Below are positions 26,708 to 35,502 of a stretch of 64,000 nucleotides of DNA, piece after piece. The notes under the pieces were generated by a model, which was not told the origin of the DNA, did not search any database, and saw only the letters and a program-made list of their open reading frames with translations. The stretch lies in the NCBI RefSeq assembly GCF_027158485.1, contig NZ_JAMKYJ010000002.1; one strand, written 5' to 3'. The DNA comes from Oxalobacter formigenes. GTDB lineage: Bacteria; Pseudomonadota; Gammaproteobacteria; Burkholderiales; Burkholderiaceae_D. Both the position numbers and the translations under genes were made by a program. The first letter of the stretch is position 1. The number at the start of each line of letters is the position of its first letter.

Positions 26708-27778
26708 TTGTCTTACCGGAACCAGCTCGAACCCGATACTCTGGTCAGTCAATTTATCCAACATCCCCCAGAGGGGTTTTCCGTTTCGTCCGTTGCAGGA
26801 AATGTGCCAGCATTTTGCATGAATTTCGATTTGCTGACGACGATGGAACCGGCCCTGCAGCAAAAAATATTTCATCTTCCGCTTTATCGTTTCTGGGGAA
26901 AATGGCTCCGTTTTTTTTCATGTTTTATCGGAACGACAGTCTCGGAATACACCCTTTTGCCTGAAACAGTCTCACCAGCTGAATTTGCCCTTCAACTGAA
27001 GCAGACGCAGGCGAAACATTTTCCTCTTTTGATCGTCAAGGATATCCCGCTGGAGTCTCCGCTTCTTTCGGATTCCGATAATATCTATGCACGCCAATGT
27101 ATTGATGAGCTGGAAAAACAGGGTTTTCTGATCATGGAAGGGCAGGCACTCGCATGGCTTCCCGTCAATCATCGCGATGAGGCTGATTATCTGGGGCGCT
27201 TGTCAGGCTCGCGCCGCAAGGATCTCAAACGTAAACTGAAAAAACGCAGTGACGTCGAGGTACGCATTCTGAATGGAGACGATCCCTGTTTTCATAAACC
27301 GGAAATGCTGGAGTTGTTCTATCGTCTTTATCTGAATGTCTTCAAGCAGAGTGAAATCCATTTCGATTTATTATCAAAAGAATTTTTCTCGGCACTGTTG
27401 CAGGACAAGGCAGCGGGCAGCGTCATCTTCACCTATTATCGTGACGGGCAACTGATCGGATACAATATCTGTTTCGTCAGGGATGACATCCTGATCGACA
27501 AATATATCGGGCTGGAATATCCGGCTGCACGAGAATGCAATCTTTATTTCCTGAGCTGGTTCGAAAATCTGAATTATGCTTTGGAAAAGGGACTGAAGAC
27601 TTATGTTGCCGGCTGGACTGACCCGGAAATCAAATCGTATCTTGGCGCACGTTTCACGTTTACAAAACATGCGGTTTATATCCGCAATCCGGTATTGAGA
27701 TTCGTTTTAAGCCGTTTGAAACGCCTGTTTGAAAGCGACAGCCAGTGGCAGGAAACGAAAGCTTCCAGTAAAAACTGA
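26708..27778 (+). CDS. FemAB/GNAT-like acyltransferase (BioF2-like, Acetyltransf_6 type)
   Basis: A 356-residue protein of the FemAB-like branch of the GNAT fold. The C-terminal half carries GSRRKDLKRKLKKR, YRLYLNVFKQSEIHFDLL and the strand pattern VIFTYYRDGQLIGYNICF, the arrangement of the second GNAT lobe in peptidoglycan-interpeptide and CelD-type transferases. It probably transfers an acyl or aminoacyl group to an amine. The start is uncertain: TTG at 26708 has ACGGGG seven bases upstream; the next ATG in frame (26819) has no ribosome site. It ends adjacent to the arginase-like gene, so the two are likely coupled. Confidence 0.72.
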   Translation: MSYRNQLEPDTLVSQFIQHPPEGFSVSSVAGNVPAFCMNFDLLTTMEPALQQKIFHLPLYRFWGKWLRFFSCFIGTTVSEYTLLPETVSPAEFALQLKQTQAKHFPLLIVKDIPLESPLLSDSDNIYARQCIDELEKQGFLIMEGQALAWLPVNHRDEADYLGRLSGSRRKDLKRKLKKRSDVEVRILNGDDPCFHKPEMLELFYRLYLNVFKQSEIHFDLLSKEFFSALLQDKAAGSVIFTYYRDGQLIGYNICFVRDDILIDKYIGLEYPAARECNLYFLSWFENLNYALEKGLKTYVAGWTDPEIKSYLGARFTFTKHAVYIRNPVLRFVLSRLKRLFESDSQWQETKASSKN

Positions 27779-27787
27779 TTGAATATT

Positions 27788-28660
27788 ATGGCTCAGCCCG
27801 TCATTCTCGATTTCGACCAAAGCACCGGAAATGTTCCGGGGTCGGTGATCATCAATCTGGCTGACTGGCAGGACGAGATACGCTATGGCTGTTCCATGCA
27901 TGCATTCGCACGTCTTGGCGATTTGCTCGATCGGGAAATGCCGCCGGATTACGGGACCGTTTTCATGGGAAGCGGTGATTTTCATCATGTAAGCGCATTG
28001 CTGGTTGAAAAAGCATGCCGCAAACTTGAACCTTCGGATTCTCTTGAACTCGTCATTCTCGACAATCATCCCGACAACATGCGTTTTCCTTTTGGAATTC
28101 ATTGTGGCTCATGGGTTTCCCATGCCGCAAAACTGAGCCGGGTCAGCCACATTCATGTCCTGGGAATCACATCCGGTGACATTGGAGTGGCTCATGCGTG
28201 GGAAAACCGTTTAAGGCCGTTGTATGCCGGAAAGCTGACTTACTGGTGTATGGACGTCGATATAGGCTGGATGAAAACGGTCGGACTGGGTCATGCCGCT
28301 CGACGTTTCGACTCACCTGATGAACTGGTGGAAGCTTTTGTCGAAATCCAGCGTCATCGACAGTTGCCGGTATATCTTTCCATCGACAAGGATGCTTTTT
28401 CGAAAGAAACAGTGTGTACCAACTGGGATCAGGGGCGGATGACCGAACCAAATCTCTTGCGGATAATCGATGTTTTGAAGTCCAGACTGATCGCGAGCGA
28501 TATTAACGGCGAAGTGTCCAACTGGACATATCAGAATCGCTGGAAACGGTTTTTGAGCTGGATGGACGGTCAGGAACCGGTGCCGGGAGAACAGTTACAG
28601 GTGTGGCAGAAACAGCAGCAGGAATTCAATTCACGCGTTCTGGCCGCCTTGCAGCGATAA
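27788..28660 (+). CDS. Divergent arginase/deacetylase-fold protein
   Basis: A 290-residue protein with the metal-site pattern of the ureohydrolase (arginase/histone deacetylase) superfamily: DNHPD at residues 92-96 (the DxHxD motif), SIDKD with Asp200 and Asp202 (the SxDxD motif), and a late SDINGE corresponding to the usual downstream Glu segment. It lacks the DPxxxP continuation of true arginase and agmatinase. A metal-dependent C-N hydrolase or deacylase is likely, substrate unknown. ATG 27788 is preferred over a TTG at 27779 that abuts the upstream stop; either way it is coupled to the acyltransferase. Its stop is 16 bases from the end of the convergent DegT gene. Confidence 0.7.
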   Translation: MAQPVILDFDQSTGNVPGSVIINLADWQDEIRYGCSMHAFARLGDLLDREMPPDYGTVFMGSGDFHHVSALLVEKACRKLEPSDSLELVILDNHPDNMRFPFGIHCGSWVSHAAKLSRVSHIHVLGITSGDIGVAHAWENRLRPLYAGKLTYWCMDVDIGWMKTVGLGHAARRFDSPDELVEAFVEIQRHRQLPVYLSIDKDAFSKETVCTNWDQGRMTEPNLLRIIDVLKSRLIASDINGEVSNWTYQNRWKRFLSWMDGQEPVPGEQLQVWQKQQQEFNSRVLAALQR

Positions 28661-28676
28661 GGGCATGTAATGCTTT

Positions 28677-29873
28677 TTATTTGTTCTGACCGACAGCCAG
28701 TTCCAGTGTCTGGCAGATTTTCCCAAACCTTTCGTCGTCCAGCCAGAGACTGTTTGATATCGTCAACATCCGGTTTGCAAAATCACGTGCATTCGGGGCA
28801 TGAGTGGCCGGGACGATTTTTCCAAGGTAGTTATAATCTGGCAGGGCGTGCATGAACAGTCTGGTGACACCAAGCGGTGACGACCAAAGACTTTTCAGCG
28901 CTGCATCCCGGCTTGTTCTGTCGGGCATAAGCACCATCAGAAAGGGCCAGACTCCACGTGCATCGCTTTTATCCCGGATGACCCTGATACCTGAAATGGC
29001 ATCGAGCCGGTCGCATCTTTTCAATGCCTGACGGCCGGTTTGTTCAATAAATTCAGGTAGTCGTTTCATGGCGTTTGCACCGACTTTCATACGCCAGCGG
29101 CTGACACGATGCAAGGGGATATCAAAATCGAAAACGTCGCCAATGGCTTCTTCCGGTTGTTTGGCCTGAAGGGCTTTTCTTCTGGTTTGGCCGTAAACGT
29201 AATGAAGACCTTTCGGATTATAGAAGAAGCTATACCCGATCATTTCAATGCACCGGCGCAATTCGAAAGGCATATCGGAAGGTATGATGTTTTGACTCGT
29301 TTTCAGAAGTCCCTGACGCAATTCGCCGTTATTTGCCGTCATGAGGCCGCCTTCGAAAGTTGACAGCCCCTTTCCGACAGCAAGACTGTAAAAGGTGATA
29401 TCCCCGTGTTTGCCCACATCGGCGCCCAGTGCCTGGGCAGCATCTTCAATGACTGTCACTTCGAATGGAGCAGCCAGTTTTTTCACTTCTCCGATATTGG
29501 CGACACGGCCACCGAGGTGGGTAGGGAGAACAGCAAGCGTGTTTTCCGTGACAAGAGACGCAAGCTGCTTCATATCGAGATCGAAATCGTCGGGAGCCAG
29601 ATCGCACAATTTGACTTGCAAACCGCAATGAGCGATGGCGATGGGAACCAGAGGGCAGGTATAGGCAGGAATGATGACTTCACTGCGTGTGGAAGACTTT
29701 TTAAGTGTCTCGAGGGCAATGACAAGGGATGCTGTCCCGGAACATTCGACTTGTGGAGATGTCAGTCCCATTACCCGGGAAGCCATGTCGGCGAGATCGC
29801 CTCCGCTGGTGAACAGATCACTGATGGAGGGAGGTAGGCCTGCTGTAGGGGGAACCTCGTAGTGCCTCGCCAT
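28677..29873 (-). CDS. DegT/DnrJ/EryC1/StrS-type aminotransferase
   Basis: A 398-residue fold-type I PLP enzyme of the sugar-aminotransferase family. The family segments are ECSGTASLVIALE (phosphate-binding loop), IIPAYTCPLVPIAI, VIEDAAQALG with Asp144, and the Schiff-base Lys168 in SLAVGKGLSTFEGG. Relatives transfer an amino group to nucleotide-linked keto-sugars; some act as dehydratases or cyclise other substrates. ATG at 29873 has GGAAT upstream and begins two bases after the upstream SMR gene stop, so it is the last gene of a five-gene operon. No other nucleotide-sugar enzyme is present nearby, so a sugar substrate is not assured. Confidence 0.8.
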   Translation of the reverse strand: MARHYEVPPTAGLPPSISDLFTSGGDLADMASRVMGLTSPQVECSGTASLVIALETLKKSSTRSEVIIPAYTCPLVPIAIAHCGLQVKLCDLAPDDFDLDMKQLASLVTENTLAVLPTHLGGRVANIGEVKKLAAPFEVTVIEDAAQALGADVGKHGDITFYSLAVGKGLSTFEGGLMTANNGELRQGLLKTSQNIIPSDMPFELRRCIEMIGYSFFYNPKGLHYVYGQTRRKALQAKQPEEAIGDVFDFDIPLHRVSRWRMKVGANAMKRLPEFIEQTGRQALKRCDRLDAISGIRVIRDKSDARGVWPFLMVLMPDRTSRDAALKSLWSSPLGVTRLFMHALPDYNYLGKIVPATHAPNARDFANRMLTISNSLWLDDERFGKICQTLELAVGQNK

Positions 29874-29875
29874 TT

Positions 29876-30295
29876 TTATTCCAGTGCTTTTCCGGTTTCT
29901 TCCACTTTCTCTTTATCAGCCAGTTCTTTTTCAGCAAATGCCAGACAGATAATACCACCTATGATAAGGGCTGCACCGATCAGGCCCGGTATCGTGATTT
30001 CTTCGTTGAATACCCAGACGGATGCGATCATGACCGTAACCACTTCCAGATGCGATGCGGCAAATGCGGGACCGACCGGCGCACGTTTCAACAAGGTCAT
30101 CCAGGTGAAAAAGGCGCCAATGTAGCCACCAATAGCCATGTAAACATAGGGTTGCCAGAAAACACGACCGAGCCAGGGAAGATCGAAGGTCAGTGGCAGC
30201 GCATGAATCGCGGTCATCTTGAAACTGCACTGCCCGAGTGTGTCGAAAAACATCAGGAACGCAAACCCGACAAGATAAAAGGTAATCCGTTTCAT
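29876..30295 (-). CDS. Small four-helix DMT/SMR-type transporter, subunit B
   Basis: A 139-residue membrane protein with four predicted helices: FYLVGFAFLMFFDTLGQ; YVYMAIGGYIGAFFTWMTLL; HLEVVTVMIASVWVF; LIGAALIIGGIICLAF. Helix 1 carries an Asp in DTLGQ where EmrE has its coupling Glu. The start at 30295 overlaps the preceding gene by four bases (ATGA); the longer open frame to 30508 is antisense-like and rejected. The charged C-terminal tail (KELADKEKVEE) would be cytoplasmic. Likely functions as a pair with the preceding gene. Confidence 0.78.
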   Translation of the reverse strand: MKRITFYLVGFAFLMFFDTLGQCSFKMTAIHALPLTFDLPWLGRVFWQPYVYMAIGGYIGAFFTWMTLLKRAPVGPAFAASHLEVVTVMIASVWVFNEEITIPGLIGAALIIGGIICLAFAEKELADKEKVEETGKALE

Positions 30296-30651
30296 GAAAA
30301 CGCTCCCACAACAGCAACGCCTGAAGCGACGAGCAGAATGCCTGTCAGACGCAAAGGGGTCAGTTTTTCTTTGAACAGAATACGTCCTACCACCATCACA
30401 GCGATGATATTGACCGAACCGAGAAGAATTCCTTCCGAGAGGGGAACCAGAGTGAGGAAAGCCAGCCATAACAGGAATTCGCCGACGTATGAACCGATTC
30501 CCACCCATAACCAGCCATTGGAAAACAGGTTGACCCAGTAATGCCAGCCTTCGCCTTCTTTGGATACTGTCGCTGCCCGTTTAAAGGCAAGCTGTCCCAG
30601 CGTATCGAGAATGACATTGCCAAGCCAGGTGAAAATAATGAGTGTATTCAT
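30292..30651 (-). CDS. Small four-helix DMT/SMR-type transporter, subunit A
   Basis: A 119-residue, four-helix membrane protein. Helix 1 has VILDTLGQLAFK, again Asp within DTLGQ; helix 3 has SEGILLGSVNIIAVMVVGRILF and helix 4 LTGILLVASGVAVVGA. Paired SMR genes usually encode heterodimeric exporters (YkkCD-type) or lipid flippase halves (ArnE/ArnF-type). It overlaps the hydrolase stop by four bases upstream and the subunit B start by four bases downstream, so the stoichiometry is probably coupled. Confidence 0.78.
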   Translation of the reverse strand: MNTLIIFTWLGNVILDTLGQLAFKRAATVSKEGEGWHYWVNLFSNGWLWVGIGSYVGEFLLWLAFLTLVPLSEGILLGSVNIIAVMVVGRILFKEKLTPLRLTGILLVASGVAVVGAFS

Positions 30652-31496
30652 CTTTGTTGCCTGTTGGAATCCAGAGCGTAAGATGCCACAATTTTCTCAA
30701 AAAAATCAATTGATTCTTCAATAACCTGACGGCGTTGCCGGTCGATCGTAATCATATGGTAACTGTCATCCAGCGGAACGAATTTTGTAGGGGCGGAAAC
30801 GTTGCTTTCGACCACTTTTGCATTGGTATTGATATCGGCAATATCATCATGGCTGGAATGCAGGATCAGGCATGGCGAATGCACTTTCGGCAGCTCTTTT
30901 CTGACGATGGCAGCGAGTTTTTGCATCTCTGCCAGCGCCGGAAAAGGATTTCCTGCCAGGCCTGCCTGAGTGCTGTCTCCGCTAGCCATGCTTTCCGCAA
31001 CGGTTGCCCTGATCCGTTCGTCTTTCAGTCCATAAGGCGGCTGTTCAAGAAAGGACGTTTTTTGAAAAAGATTGAAGCGCTTGAGCCAGGTAAGAAGAAA
31101 GAAAAAATGTTTTGCCCAAAGGGGCATACTCCAGCCATCGTAATTGAATGTGACGCCGTAAACTCCGACGCCTTTGACAAATTCCGGATGTTCGGCTGCC
31201 AGCTTCAGCGAGAGAAGGGCTCCCATGGACAAACCGGCGACAAAAATGTGATCGACCTGTTCCTGGAGTTTGAAAGCCGCTTCTTCAACGCTTTTATACC
31301 AATCCTGCCATGTCGTCTTGTTCAGATCGGCTTCATCGCCACAGTGACCGGCCAGTTGCATGGCATAGACAGTAAAACCGGCGCGATTCAAGCCTCTGCC
31401 GACGATCCTCATTTCATTGGGCGTACCGGTCAGACCATGAATCAATAAAACACCTGTGCGGTTGCCCGGCAGGATGAATTCGGCATTCTGAATCAT
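30648..31496 (-). CDS. Alpha/beta hydrolase, carboxylesterase (Est30-like)
   Basis: A 282-residue alpha/beta hydrolase. VLLIHGLTGTPNEMR supplies the oxyanion HG, Ser90 sits in GLSMG, the acid Asp in HSSHDDIAD and the His in SYHMITID, so a full triad is present. Similarity is to the monoacylglycerol lipase/carboxylesterase group. It has no signal peptide, so acts in the cytoplasm. Second gene of the five-gene operon, overlapping SMR subunit A by four bases. A thioesterase or ester-release step in the unknown pathway is an inference. Confidence 0.83.
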   Translation of the reverse strand: MIQNAEFILPGNRTGVLLIHGLTGTPNEMRIVGRGLNRAGFTVYAMQLAGHCGDEADLNKTTWQDWYKSVEEAAFKLQEQVDHIFVAGLSMGALLSLKLAAEHPEFVKGVGVYGVTFNYDGWSMPLWAKHFFFLLTWLKRFNLFQKTSFLEQPPYGLKDERIRATVAESMASGDSTQAGLAGNPFPALAEMQKLAAIVRKELPKVHSPCLILHSSHDDIADINTNAKVVESNVSAPTKFVPLDDSYHMITIDRQRRQVIEESIDFFEKIVASYALDSNRQQR

Positions 31497-31520
31497 TTTA
31501 TTATTATGCGAAAAACAGGT

Positions 31521-32210
31521 TTAAACCAGAATGGCGTCTTCAGTGACAGGCACGAAGATTTCCGGCAATAATTCAGGCAGAAGTCTTTCTGCGTCTGCGA
31601 AGGTCTGGATCGGCGAATGGTTCAGTTGGTTCTTGCGGCAATAATCGATCAGATTGCTTTTTGCAAGTACCCAGTCTGTCTGGTGTGAAACGCAATAATC
31701 GGAAGCACCATCGCCTACATAAATAATCCGGCGTTGCTCACCGGTCTGTTGCCGTGTATGGATACACTTGCAGTGTCCGCTTTTTTTCTTGCAGTTTGTA
31801 CTTTCGTAAGGAAAATCCAGCTTCCAGTTTCGTTCACCTGTCTGAATCAGATGATTGGCATAGATGGGGATGGATTCCAGCCCGTAACGCTGCAGAATTG
31901 CATCAATGGCGTAATCCAGACCGTCACTGACGATGTGCAAGTCAATATTGTATTTTTTAACAGTTTTTACGAATTGCGGAAAAAACGGGTCTATCGTGAT
32001 CTGATTCAGGCAATCGTTCAATTCGTCAAAACTGGCATTCAAAAGGCCAATCTGGCCACTCATGCATTCTTTTGAACCAATCTTGCCTGCGACCCAGTCT
32101 TTTTCCAGTTCTTCATGACCCGGCAATCCAAATCGTTGCAACAATGTATCCGTCACATCGCTCGTGCTGATGGTGTTGTCGAAGTCGCACAAGATAAGCG
32201 GCCTTGCCAT
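31521..32210 (-). CDS. HAD-IB phosphatase, MtnX-like
   Basis: A 229-residue HAD-superfamily phosphatase. Motif I is CDFDNT with nucleophile Asp9 and acid Asp11, motif II is VSDG, and motif IV is GDGASD. A Cys-rich insert (Cys140, Cys147, Cys149 in a Lys/Gly-rich stretch) recalls the CxxC-type insert of MtnX and related phosphatases and may bind a metal. ATG 32210 gives a normal N-terminus with AGGGCG upstream; a frame open to 32333 adds 41 unlike residues. First gene of the operon. No methionine-salvage partners are nearby, so the MtnX reaction itself is doubtful. Confidence 0.8.
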   Translation of the reverse strand: MARPLILCDFDNTISTSDVTDTLLQRFGLPGHEELEKDWVAGKIGSKECMSGQIGLLNASFDELNDCLNQITIDPFFPQFVKTVKKYNIDLHIVSDGLDYAIDAILQRYGLESIPIYANHLIQTGERNWKLDFPYESTNCKKKSGHCKCIHTRQQTGEQRRIIYVGDGASDYCVSHQTDWVLAKSNLIDYCRKNQLNHSPIQTFADAERLLPELLPEIFVPVTEDAILV

Positions 32211-32754
32211 TTTGCGCCCTAATACGGTAATGGATATAGTGGAACTGGTCGTTTCCGGTAATGAATACGGTTTGGATAAAAACATGGCTTGATCTTTTGT
32301 CTGGGATATATAACACAGACGGATTTCATGCAAACTGCATTTTCTGGTTCAAAAAAAAAACACGATGCAATTATGCACTTATACCGGCATATTGCAATCG
32401 CGATGCTGTTGTTTTTACAAATGGAAAATTCTGCTAATTTTAAGTGATATTCATCAGACTTGCTTGAACTAATGAACCATAGCTGGAAAAAATTGTTGCC
32501 GGGAAACAATACGAATCGGGTTCTTGCAGAAAACCGGATCGTTAACTGTCAGACCAGTTTCAACCGTTTCAGATATTTCATTTAGGTATCGAATAAAGCG
32601 TTCGAATTATTTTTTCCTGCATCGTCTGATGCAGGAGTCACAAGAAACTTTGCCAGAACAAATTCAGGTCTTTCCGGCCATTTATGAATGACGGATCCAA
32701 CGATTATTACTTTTGTCTTTTCAAGGCCAATTGTATTCGTCAGACCCGGTTTCA
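32211..32754. other. AT-rich intergenic region with a small hairpin
   Basis: This 544-base stretch lies between the HAD gene start and the autotransporter stop and must contain the operon promoter. It holds an 8-bp inverted repeat, CCTGCATC (32616-32623) with its complement (32628-32635), around GTCT and next to a T run on the wrong side for either gene's terminator, and an A tract near 32350. No coding sequence is supported. Confidence 0.4.
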
Positions 32755-35502
32755 TCAGAAGCTATAATTCACTACCAGATTGCCAGCAACACCTTCTCTT
32801 TGTCCCACGTAACCGAAAATGCTCGCATCGATAGTCCAGGGGCTTTTTGCCGACGGGCTGAAACGGACACCGATTTCTCCCACACCTGTATCACCCTTCA
32901 GACTGGCTTCTTCGAGATCATATCCATATGCCGTTCCATGAGCCTTCCCATTGAATTCGTGCTCCCAGGCAAGGCCGATGTAAGGAGTGAATTGAGGATC
33001 GGACGTATAGTTCAGCCTGCCGCCGATTCGTGTGCGGTGGCTGTCCAGATCGTCGAAATGATATGGGTCCCCGACAATGGCCGCATTGAACCCTTTCAGG
33101 TGCATCCATTGATATCTGGCAGAAATATCCAGATTGTAATTCTGGTTCAATGCCCACAAGTATCCAACTCCAATACCGGCACCATAGTAAGTGGCACCCT
33201 TGTCATAACCTGCATAAGTTCCGCTGGCATCTCTCAGATTGCTGGTGAAGTTGGTCGATGTTCGTCCGGCTTTGATATTGGCTTCACTATAAATGCCTTT
33301 GAACGTCCCTTCATTCTGGCGAAATCTGGCTGTCAGACCAAGTCCATAGTAATGCGTATCGCCGTGCCCTTTGGCCCAATAACTGTGTTCATCAATATTG
33401 CCCCAACCGGCCTCGACGAAGGCGGAACCGAAAATGTCGTTTTCTTTCGCCTGATTGAGTTTTCCTTTTATGCCGACCAGCCAGTGACTTCCCGTGGTTT
33501 TCGCCCGTGCATTGTTTCCGCCGATATCGTAGTGCAGGTCGTGTCCGCTGACCGCTCCATAAACGCAGATTTTATCCAGCGTTCCATCCGGGCGACGGGC
33601 ACATTCCATATCCTGGTCCAGAGCAAAGTCTGTTCCTTGATTCAAAAATCCCAATGTCGCCAGTCTTCCACTATTGAATATCCCTGTACCGGGAGCGAGT
33701 CCGATTTTTTTGAGGACAGCGTCCAGATAGTCCGCTCCGGATTCGAGTTCGAAATCATACTCGAGCGTCACTCCCTGCATACCGGTCAGGGAAGTTTGCG
33801 TAACGCCGCTACTGTCCACACCACTTGTATTGTGTAGCAGCGTGACACGGTCACCGGGCTGGAGAGTCGGAGCTCCTCCGGAGGCAACCGCCACGCCGAC
33901 TTTTGCATAACTTGCATTCGTTCCACTGGAATTGGTCAGATTTAAAACGGTATCGCCCGACTGGACACTGGATGGCAGGATAAACTGGTAATTGTCGAAA
34001 TTGCCGATATTATTGGCGGTCAGACCGGTGCTCCAGATCTGGAAAGTATTATTGACGATGGTTCCGTTTTGAGTATAGCCCCCATACAGGGTAGCCGTCG
34101 TCAGATCAGGAGTGTTTTTGACGATCACGGTATTATCGCTGATGGTGCCCGTTGAAGAAGAGCCACCATAGACCGTAGAAGTGATTTTTCCGCCATCGAG
34201 TGTCACAATATTGCCGGTAGAGTTTCCGTTAACGGCGGTCCCGCCTGTGATGTCTCTGACTTCCCCTCCGTGAACAGTGACTTCGTTGTTTGTCGAATTA
34301 TTGGAACCGGACGGGACAATACCTCCCTGAATGGTCGTGATTTTACCGCCGTTGATAATGACACTGTTATTTTGGGCCCCTCCTGTTGCATAGCCACCGC
34401 GAATGGTATTGATCGTTCCTCCGTTTGCGGTAACCTCATTGTCATACGCAGAACCCGATGCGGCATGTCCCGCGACAACATATGTGCTGACTCTCGTATC
34501 ATTGCCGCTAATGGTAATTTTATTTTGGGAAGCGTCCCCACGGGATACCCTCCCCCCGTAAAGATCACCCGTGATGGTGCCCCCTGCGACAGTAACCTCG
34601 TTTCGTATGGCTGAACCTGTTCCGGAAGGAATATAGGCTCCGGCAACTTCACCGATCGTTCCGCCCGTAATCATCACCGTATTGGCCGTTACATTTTCTG
34701 TTCCCAAAGATGAGCTGACATAGGCACCATACACTTTTGATACTGACCCGTTTGTGATGGTGACACTGTTTTCATTGACAGCTCCTCTCTCGGAAGCTCC
34801 TCCGTAAATAGTACTGGCACTATTTCCCATGAAAAGAACCGTATTATTGGTCGAGTTTCCCAGGTTAAAGCTGAAACCACCATATATGTTTCCAGTTGCC
34901 GAACCTGCATTGACTGTCACACCATTGTACGTTGAACCACCTGATCCATTACCGCCAGTCACTGTCCCGGTCGTACCACTGACGCTGACAGTGTTACGCA
35001 TCGCCAGACCGCTCTCAGAATAGCCGCCATAAACCGACGGTGTACCGGTACCTCCTTCGATGCTGACATTGTTGTCTGAGGCATTCCCTGTTTTTGTACG
35101 GCCTCCATAGATAGTGGAGGAAATATTGGCGCTTCCACTTATGGTGACCTGATTGTTCGAGACATCTTCTGCCCCTGTTCCCACGTCGTTCAGATTCGGA
35201 TTGTAATTATTGCTCACTCCACCATAGACGTTCGTGAGCGTTCCACCACTGACGAGTACGGTATTGTTGCTGAAGCCGTTGGAACCGGGAAACAAGGAAT
35301 TGGCCGTATTGTTCGACACTTCCGGATTGGGTCTCAACATACCCGTATTAGTGCCGTCGTAAACAATGTCTGCGGCAAACACGGGGGGTGCGAACAACAG
35401 TGAGATTAACAAGGCGAAGAGAGTTGGCTTTTGACGGAATTTTTGACAACTGTTTCTGTGATTCAAACCGTTTTTCCCTCCAGGTGAAGAGAGGTAAAGC
35501 AT
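32755..35502 (-). CDS. Autotransporter with repetitive beta-helix passenger
   Basis: A 915-residue type V secreted protein. The start at 35502 has AGGAGT upstream. The N-terminus has a long signal sequence of about 43 residues ending PPVFA. Residues about 45-530 are some fifteen degenerate repeats of roughly 27-32 residues with the core NNxVxIxGGxIxxxYGG, as expected for rungs of a right-handed beta-helix. From about residue 640 comes the barrel (HWLVGIKGKL onward), ending VVNYSF with a terminal Phe. No protease motif is visible in the passenger, so an adhesin-like role is likely. The repeats make length variation between strains plausible. Confidence 0.9.
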   Translation of the reverse strand: MLYLSSPGGKNGLNHRNSCQKFRQKPTLFALLISLLFAPPVFAADIVYDGTNTGMLRPNPEVSNNTANSLFPGSNGFSNNTVLVSGGTLTNVYGGVSNNYNPNLNDVGTGAEDVSNNQVTISGSANISSTIYGGRTKTGNASDNNVSIEGGTGTPSVYGGYSESGLAMRNTVSVSGTTGTVTGGNGSGGSTYNGVTVNAGSATGNIYGGFSFNLGNSTNNTVLFMGNSASTIYGGASERGAVNENSVTITNGSVSKVYGAYVSSSLGTENVTANTVMITGGTIGEVAGAYIPSGTGSAIRNEVTVAGGTITGDLYGGRVSRGDASQNKITISGNDTRVSTYVVAGHAASGSAYDNEVTANGGTINTIRGGYATGGAQNNSVIINGGKITTIQGGIVPSGSNNSTNNEVTVHGGEVRDITGGTAVNGNSTGNIVTLDGGKITSTVYGGSSSTGTISDNTVIVKNTPDLTTATLYGGYTQNGTIVNNTFQIWSTGLTANNIGNFDNYQFILPSSVQSGDTVLNLTNSSGTNASYAKVGVAVASGGAPTLQPGDRVTLLHNTSGVDSSGVTQTSLTGMQGVTLEYDFELESGADYLDAVLKKIGLAPGTGIFNSGRLATLGFLNQGTDFALDQDMECARRPDGTLDKICVYGAVSGHDLHYDIGGNNARAKTTGSHWLVGIKGKLNQAKENDIFGSAFVEAGWGNIDEHSYWAKGHGDTHYYGLGLTARFRQNEGTFKGIYSEANIKAGRTSTNFTSNLRDASGTYAGYDKGATYYGAGIGVGYLWALNQNYNLDISARYQWMHLKGFNAAIVGDPYHFDDLDSHRTRIGGRLNYTSDPQFTPYIGLAWEHEFNGKAHGTAYGYDLEEASLKGDTGVGEIGVRFSPSAKSPWTIDASIFGYVGQREGVAGNLVVNYSF

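Noticed and set aside
33900..35400. Possible CRISPR or tandem DNA repeat array
   Set aside because: The periodic pattern is protein-coding beta-helix rungs with diverged DNA; there are no identical repeats with unique spacers.
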